Below are positions 60,752-64,000 of a stretch of 64,000 bases of DNA, in pieces. The position numbers and the translations under genes are program-made. The notes beneath the pieces were generated by a model, which was not told where the DNA came from, did not search any database, and saw nothing but the letters and a program-made list of their open reading frames with translations. Positions within the stretch are counted from its first letter, which is position 1. Every line of letters starts with the position of its first letter. The stretch is from Anabaena azotica FACHB-119 (lineage in GTDB: Bacteria; Cyanobacteriota; Cyanobacteriia; Cyanobacteriales; Nostocaceae), in assembly GCF_014697625.1 (NCBI RefSeq), contig NZ_JACJSG010000031.1:29341-93340 (forward strand), read 5' to 3'.

Positions 60752-61240
60752 ATGAGAGAGTATCTGAGGCGATCGCTAGTTGTTAGTGGAGTTGTCATTG
60801 GCTGCGGATTATTACCATTATCCGCTCAAGCACAACAAGCGGCTGATGCTCAAGTTGCTGCACTGGTGGAAGCACTAAGACAAGCTGCACCGCAAACTGG
60901 TAAAGCCAACGATGGACTTTATAGTGCTTGGCAAGTTAAACCAGAAACTCTCAAAGGCTGGTCAAGAACTTGTCTCAAAAGAGAAGTTACACCGACACAA
61001 TTTGAAAATAGCCCCGCACTAGCAAGGGAAATTGTGTCATGTATTGCCAGGCGTGAATTAAACCAGCAACTAAGCGCTACGAGAAATAATGAAACTGCGG
61101 CTGTGCAAGGTGTCGCTTGTTGGTGGATGACTGGTGCATATACAGGCTGTAATAAAGGCTTTACAGCTACCTACGTCCAGAAAGTTGTAGGATTTTACCG
61201 TTCTCAACCAACAGCCAATCCCACACAGCGATCGCGCTAA
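60752..61240 (+). CDS. Secreted protein of unknown function
   Basis: The 162-residue protein has a clear signal peptide (RRSLVVSGVVIGCGLLPLSAQAQQA, cleavage near 27). The mature part is helical with four cysteines (SRTCLKREVTPTQFE, EIVSCIARREL, VACWWMTGAYTGCNKG), so two disulphides are likely. It resembles other cyanobacterial periplasmic proteins by composition only; the function is unknown. Short GTTATCAG repeats follow. Confidence 0.75.
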   Translation: MREYLRRSLVVSGVVIGCGLLPLSAQAQQAADAQVAALVEALRQAAPQTGKANDGLYSAWQVKPETLKGWSRTCLKREVTPTQFENSPALAREIVSCIARRELNQQLSATRNNETAAVQGVACWWMTGAYTGCNKGFTATYVQKVVGFYRSQPTANPTQRSR

Positions 61241-61310
61241 TTATTCAGTTGACAGTTATCAGTTATCAGTTATCAAATGATGTTTACTGTTTACTGTTCA
61301 CTGTTAACTG

Positions 61311-63623
61311 TTAACTGAAATCCCCACTCCCTACAATTAAAAACTCATCTAACAAATACTGATTTGGTTGCAAATTAGTGGCAAAACGGCTGTAAACAAT
61401 TTCCGTGGAAAACGTAGAAGAAAACCAATAATTGTCCTGAATGATTTGGTAACAATTATTGGTATCTGAGAAATCAAAGTGAACTGATGCTAAATTATTT
61501 AACCCAACTACCTCGCGTCCATCCCGCAACCAGGGATATTCCCAAAATTTTAAGAGTTTTAACCATGAAGAGCGCAAATTTGTGCGGTTTCGGGGGGCGA
61601 TAAAAGTAGATATATCCACTTGTACAGGAAATTTCTCAGTTGGTTGTCGCCGTATCCACTCTAGAACACAATGCCAATTAGGATTAGTTATTGCTTGACG
61701 GCGCTGTAAACGTTTTCCAGAAACTTTGAGCATTTTGGGTGGATGGTTCCAGCCAAGCCAACGTCGGACTTTTTCTGGTAACAGCCAATGTTTTAGACTT
61801 GTGTGAACCAATCTCGTCATTGTCTCTTCATTTTTCAAAGCACTGGCGGTTAATTGGACTAATACAGATTGTTTGGGTGAATGGGGAATTGCACCATAAG
61901 AGAAGCGGGTCGCACAACTATAATGGATATCACCAGAGAGAATCACCACTTGTTGACGTTGTTCACACAAGGTTGTGAGGAATCTGGCTAATGCTTCAAA
62001 ATTAACGTTCCAAGCATCTCCGACATCTGTAGAAAAAACTTTTTCCCGCTTTAACTGCCAATGATGAATCCAATCAATGACTTGTAATTCAAATACATTG
62101 GTAGGTGTTACCACAAAAGTAGTAAGATTTTGGTTGTCTGCGGTTTTTTGTAATGGTTGTATGAGTTGTTGCTTCATGGCAAGAGGAGACAACAACATTG
62201 GTGGGGCGATAGATTTTTTATCTGCTGGGTAGCCCCGCCAGGTGCGTGTATCTAATACTATGACTTCATGGCAATTGCTGGTGATAGTGTAGTGCCAAGT
62301 CAGGGCTTCGGGATGTCGCTTGAGGATCAATACTCCATCTTCTAAAATAAAATTGGGTAAACCTGTGTGGGGGTCGCATTTGGGTATGCCTAGATAATTA
62401 GCGATCGCTTCATCAGCCGCCACATCTTTCCCACCTGACAGTGACCAACTCTCAGCCGCCGCCAGCAATTTTTTTCCAGATTGACCAACAGCAAATTGTT
62501 CTGGTGTATTACCCCAAGCTTGAAAAACGCTGTAAGCTAACAAAGCATTTTGGACAGTCCGCCGCCCCAGAGGTTTGCTGAGAACTTGCAAACACCAAGC
62601 TTGATTTAAGTTCCAATCATCACTCACATCATGGTCATCAAAGATAGTATACATGGGAATATTCGCCAGCGCCCGCCGCACTTTTCCCAAGGTATAAATT
62701 AGCTGTCGTAAATCTGCTACTGCGCGATCCCAGGTTTTGAGGGTTTGGCGATCGCTACTTACCCATTTTCCAGGGGGAAACGCATCTGGCCAGCACACCG
62801 GCGACCAAGCCAGTAAATAAGCCGCGTAATATTCTCCCAAGCCGAACAGATGGCTAGAAACTTTAGCCGATTTATTATGCAACCCGGCGGTAAAACCTGC
62901 TTCTATTGTTGCCAATTGCGATCGTTCTCCTGGTGCTAGTTCTTGGGGAGTACAACTACCTTGACCTACAGGTAATTGTTCTTCCCAGCCCAAAAGAGCA
63001 TTACCCAAATGACTGGCTACCCATAAAAACGGTGCTGATACGTCATCGCCGTAGATTTGATCGCCTGTGAGAAATAACTGATGGGGACGACGGCGGGGTT
63101 GATTGGCGGTTGAAGCGATGAGAGAATCGAGGATGGGTAAGGCATCTATCCCCGAACCGTGGGGTTTGCGGCAAGAAGCATGAATAATATGCAAATCTTC
63201 CAGGCGGTCTGGAGGCAAAACAAAGGTGGGTTTTTGATGCTCAAAGTAGCTAATACTATCTTGGGGAAAGCGATTTGAACATAATGCTTGTTCCAGAGTC
63301 AGCAAGGTTTGGTCAGCACAGGTGAATTTGAGGTCGTAAGCATAAATGCAGTTGCTCGTTAAACTATCCCCCTCTGGAGATATAGCCGTAATTGCTACTA
63401 CGTGCAAATACGTACCCAAAGCCACAGTAAACCGTCGTCCCTCAAATAAACAATTTCCTAACTCTTGACCATGATTTGTGGTTGCATAAACTTTGAGTTC
63501 TACCTGACAAGCTTGTTTGAGTGCTATCAGTACCGTTGCGGATTTGGCTTCAGTATGTCGTAGTATTGGCCCCGCTAAAATCAACGGTAGATCCTCGAAA
63601 AAGTCTCCAGCTTGGTTATACAT
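61311..63623 (-). CDS. PhoD-like metallophosphatase
   Basis: The start is ATG 63621-63623 (GTG 63627-63629 is in frame two codons earlier), giving 770 residues. The catalytic part shows LFLTGDQIYGDDVSAP, IFDDHDVSDDWNLN, VVTPTNVFELQ and VILSGDIHYSCATRF. The first about 150 residues form a beta domain. It lacks a Tat signal and so may act in the cytosol or at the membrane; its substrate is unknown. It is monocistronic. Confidence 0.85.
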   Translation of the reverse strand: MYNQAGDFFEDLPLILAGPILRHTEAKSATVLIALKQACQVELKVYATTNHGQELGNCLFEGRRFTVALGTYLHVVAITAISPEGDSLTSNCIYAYDLKFTCADQTLLTLEQALCSNRFPQDSISYFEHQKPTFVLPPDRLEDLHIIHASCRKPHGSGIDALPILDSLIASTANQPRRRPHQLFLTGDQIYGDDVSAPFLWVASHLGNALLGWEEQLPVGQGSCTPQELAPGERSQLATIEAGFTAGLHNKSAKVSSHLFGLGEYYAAYLLAWSPVCWPDAFPPGKWVSSDRQTLKTWDRAVADLRQLIYTLGKVRRALANIPMYTIFDDHDVSDDWNLNQAWCLQVLSKPLGRRTVQNALLAYSVFQAWGNTPEQFAVGQSGKKLLAAAESWSLSGGKDVAADEAIANYLGIPKCDPHTGLPNFILEDGVLILKRHPEALTWHYTITSNCHEVIVLDTRTWRGYPADKKSIAPPMLLSPLAMKQQLIQPLQKTADNQNLTTFVVTPTNVFELQVIDWIHHWQLKREKVFSTDVGDAWNVNFEALARFLTTLCEQRQQVVILSGDIHYSCATRFSYGAIPHSPKQSVLVQLTASALKNEETMTRLVHTSLKHWLLPEKVRRWLGWNHPPKMLKVSGKRLQRRQAITNPNWHCVLEWIRRQPTEKFPVQVDISTFIAPRNRTNLRSSWLKLLKFWEYPWLRDGREVVGLNNLASVHFDFSDTNNCYQIIQDNYWFSSTFSTEIVYSRFATNLQPNQYLLDEFLIVGSGDFS

Positions 63624-63660
63624 GACCACAAGTTACAGGTTTAACAGTGAACAGTTGTAG

Positions 63661-63716
63661 GGGCGGGTTCATTGAGTAATTCATGGTAAAAACAGATATG
63701 TTTGTTAAACCCGCCC
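63661..63716. repeat. GGGCGGGTT inverted repeat
   Basis: GGGGCGGGTT and AACCCGCCC arms (near 63661-63670 and 63706-63715) enclose about 35 bases. It is a common cyanobacterial repeat type, close to the head of the PhoD-like gene. Confidence 0.5.
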
Positions 63717-63886
63717 GTACTTAAATACGTTGGTGAACACCAAACCAATTGGTGGAAAGCGTATTTTGGGGTTTCTTTATTCCTTACCATACGTCGTCAG
63801 AACTGATAACTGAGTTCAAGCTAAATCAGCAGAAGTCCCACACCTGACGAAATTGTTTAGATGATTCAATCAAATAGTATAAGCCC

Positions 63887-64000
63887 TTTGACACTCCCCG
63901 CCCTATAAGTGCGGGGATTCTACATTCACAGACCCGCCTTTAGACAGCAGGCTCGCGCCAACCGCCCAAGAGGGCAAATCTCCTGTAGCGTAAGTTCCCG
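63887..64000. mobile_element. Terminal part of an IS200/IS605-type element (continues beyond window)
   Basis: TTTGACACTCCCCGCCCTAT is followed by a short CCCCGC...GCGGGG hairpin, GATTCTACATTCACAGACCCG and a TnpB-end-like tail. The matching transposase gene would lie outside the window. The same edge motif is seen at 42897. Confidence 0.55.

Overview
The window looks like chromosome of a filamentous, heterocyst-type cyanobacterium (Nostoc/Anabaena/Trichormus group). Evidence: very frequent HIP1 octamers (GCGATCGC), heptanucleotide tandem repeats of the CATTAGT and GGGACTG kind, several families of small palindromic mobile repeats, and IS200/IS605-type ends. The genus is an inference. No rRNA, tRNA or CRISPR array was seen.

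Layout. 1-7.1 kb: the 3' end of an HlyD-type exporter gene, a small signalling group (histidine-less kinase-like protein, NarL-type response regulator, sensor kinase), ribonuclease Z, an orphan DUF433 gene, a PIN/antitoxin pair and a HEPN-like gene preceded by an array of TTTCCGTATA operator-like repeats.

7.5-26 kb is an accessory region. It holds two tiny zinc-binding proteins, a minus-strand operon of about ten genes of unknown, possibly virion- or tail-like nature (7.9-15.5 kb), a small tyrosine recombinase, a minus-strand set including a replication-initiator-like winged-helix protein and a ribbon-helix-helix regulator with palindromic operators, a possible structured RNA (20.5-20.9 kb), a plus-strand run of small unknown genes with serial hairpins, and an IS110-type DEDD recombinase. 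The leader of the recombinase folds into successive stem-loops and is a bridge-RNA candidate.

26-34 kb is ordinary metabolism: GH31 alpha-glucosidase, HdeD-like membrane protein, erythromycin-esterase-like enzyme, KDPG aldolase and an L,D-transpeptidase, followed by a decayed gene.

34.7-49 kb is an all-plus gene cluster I cannot match to a described system: a subtilisin-like protease, a small possibly lectin-like protein, several large unknown proteins, two long disordered proteins that share short motifs, and a QxW beta-trefoil lectin. An IS605-derived element has broken one gene of the set. This and the next item are the best candidates for an undescribed system.

49.3-64 kb: a secreted 5'-nucleotidase; a 1317-residue protein that fuses a DyP-type heme peroxidase to a pyruvate-formate-lyase-like glycyl radical enzyme; a second L,D-transpeptidase; a tyrosinase / HEAT-repeat / SCO1-like copper operon; a small secreted protein; a PhoD-like phosphatase; and one end of an IS200/IS605-type element at the window edge.
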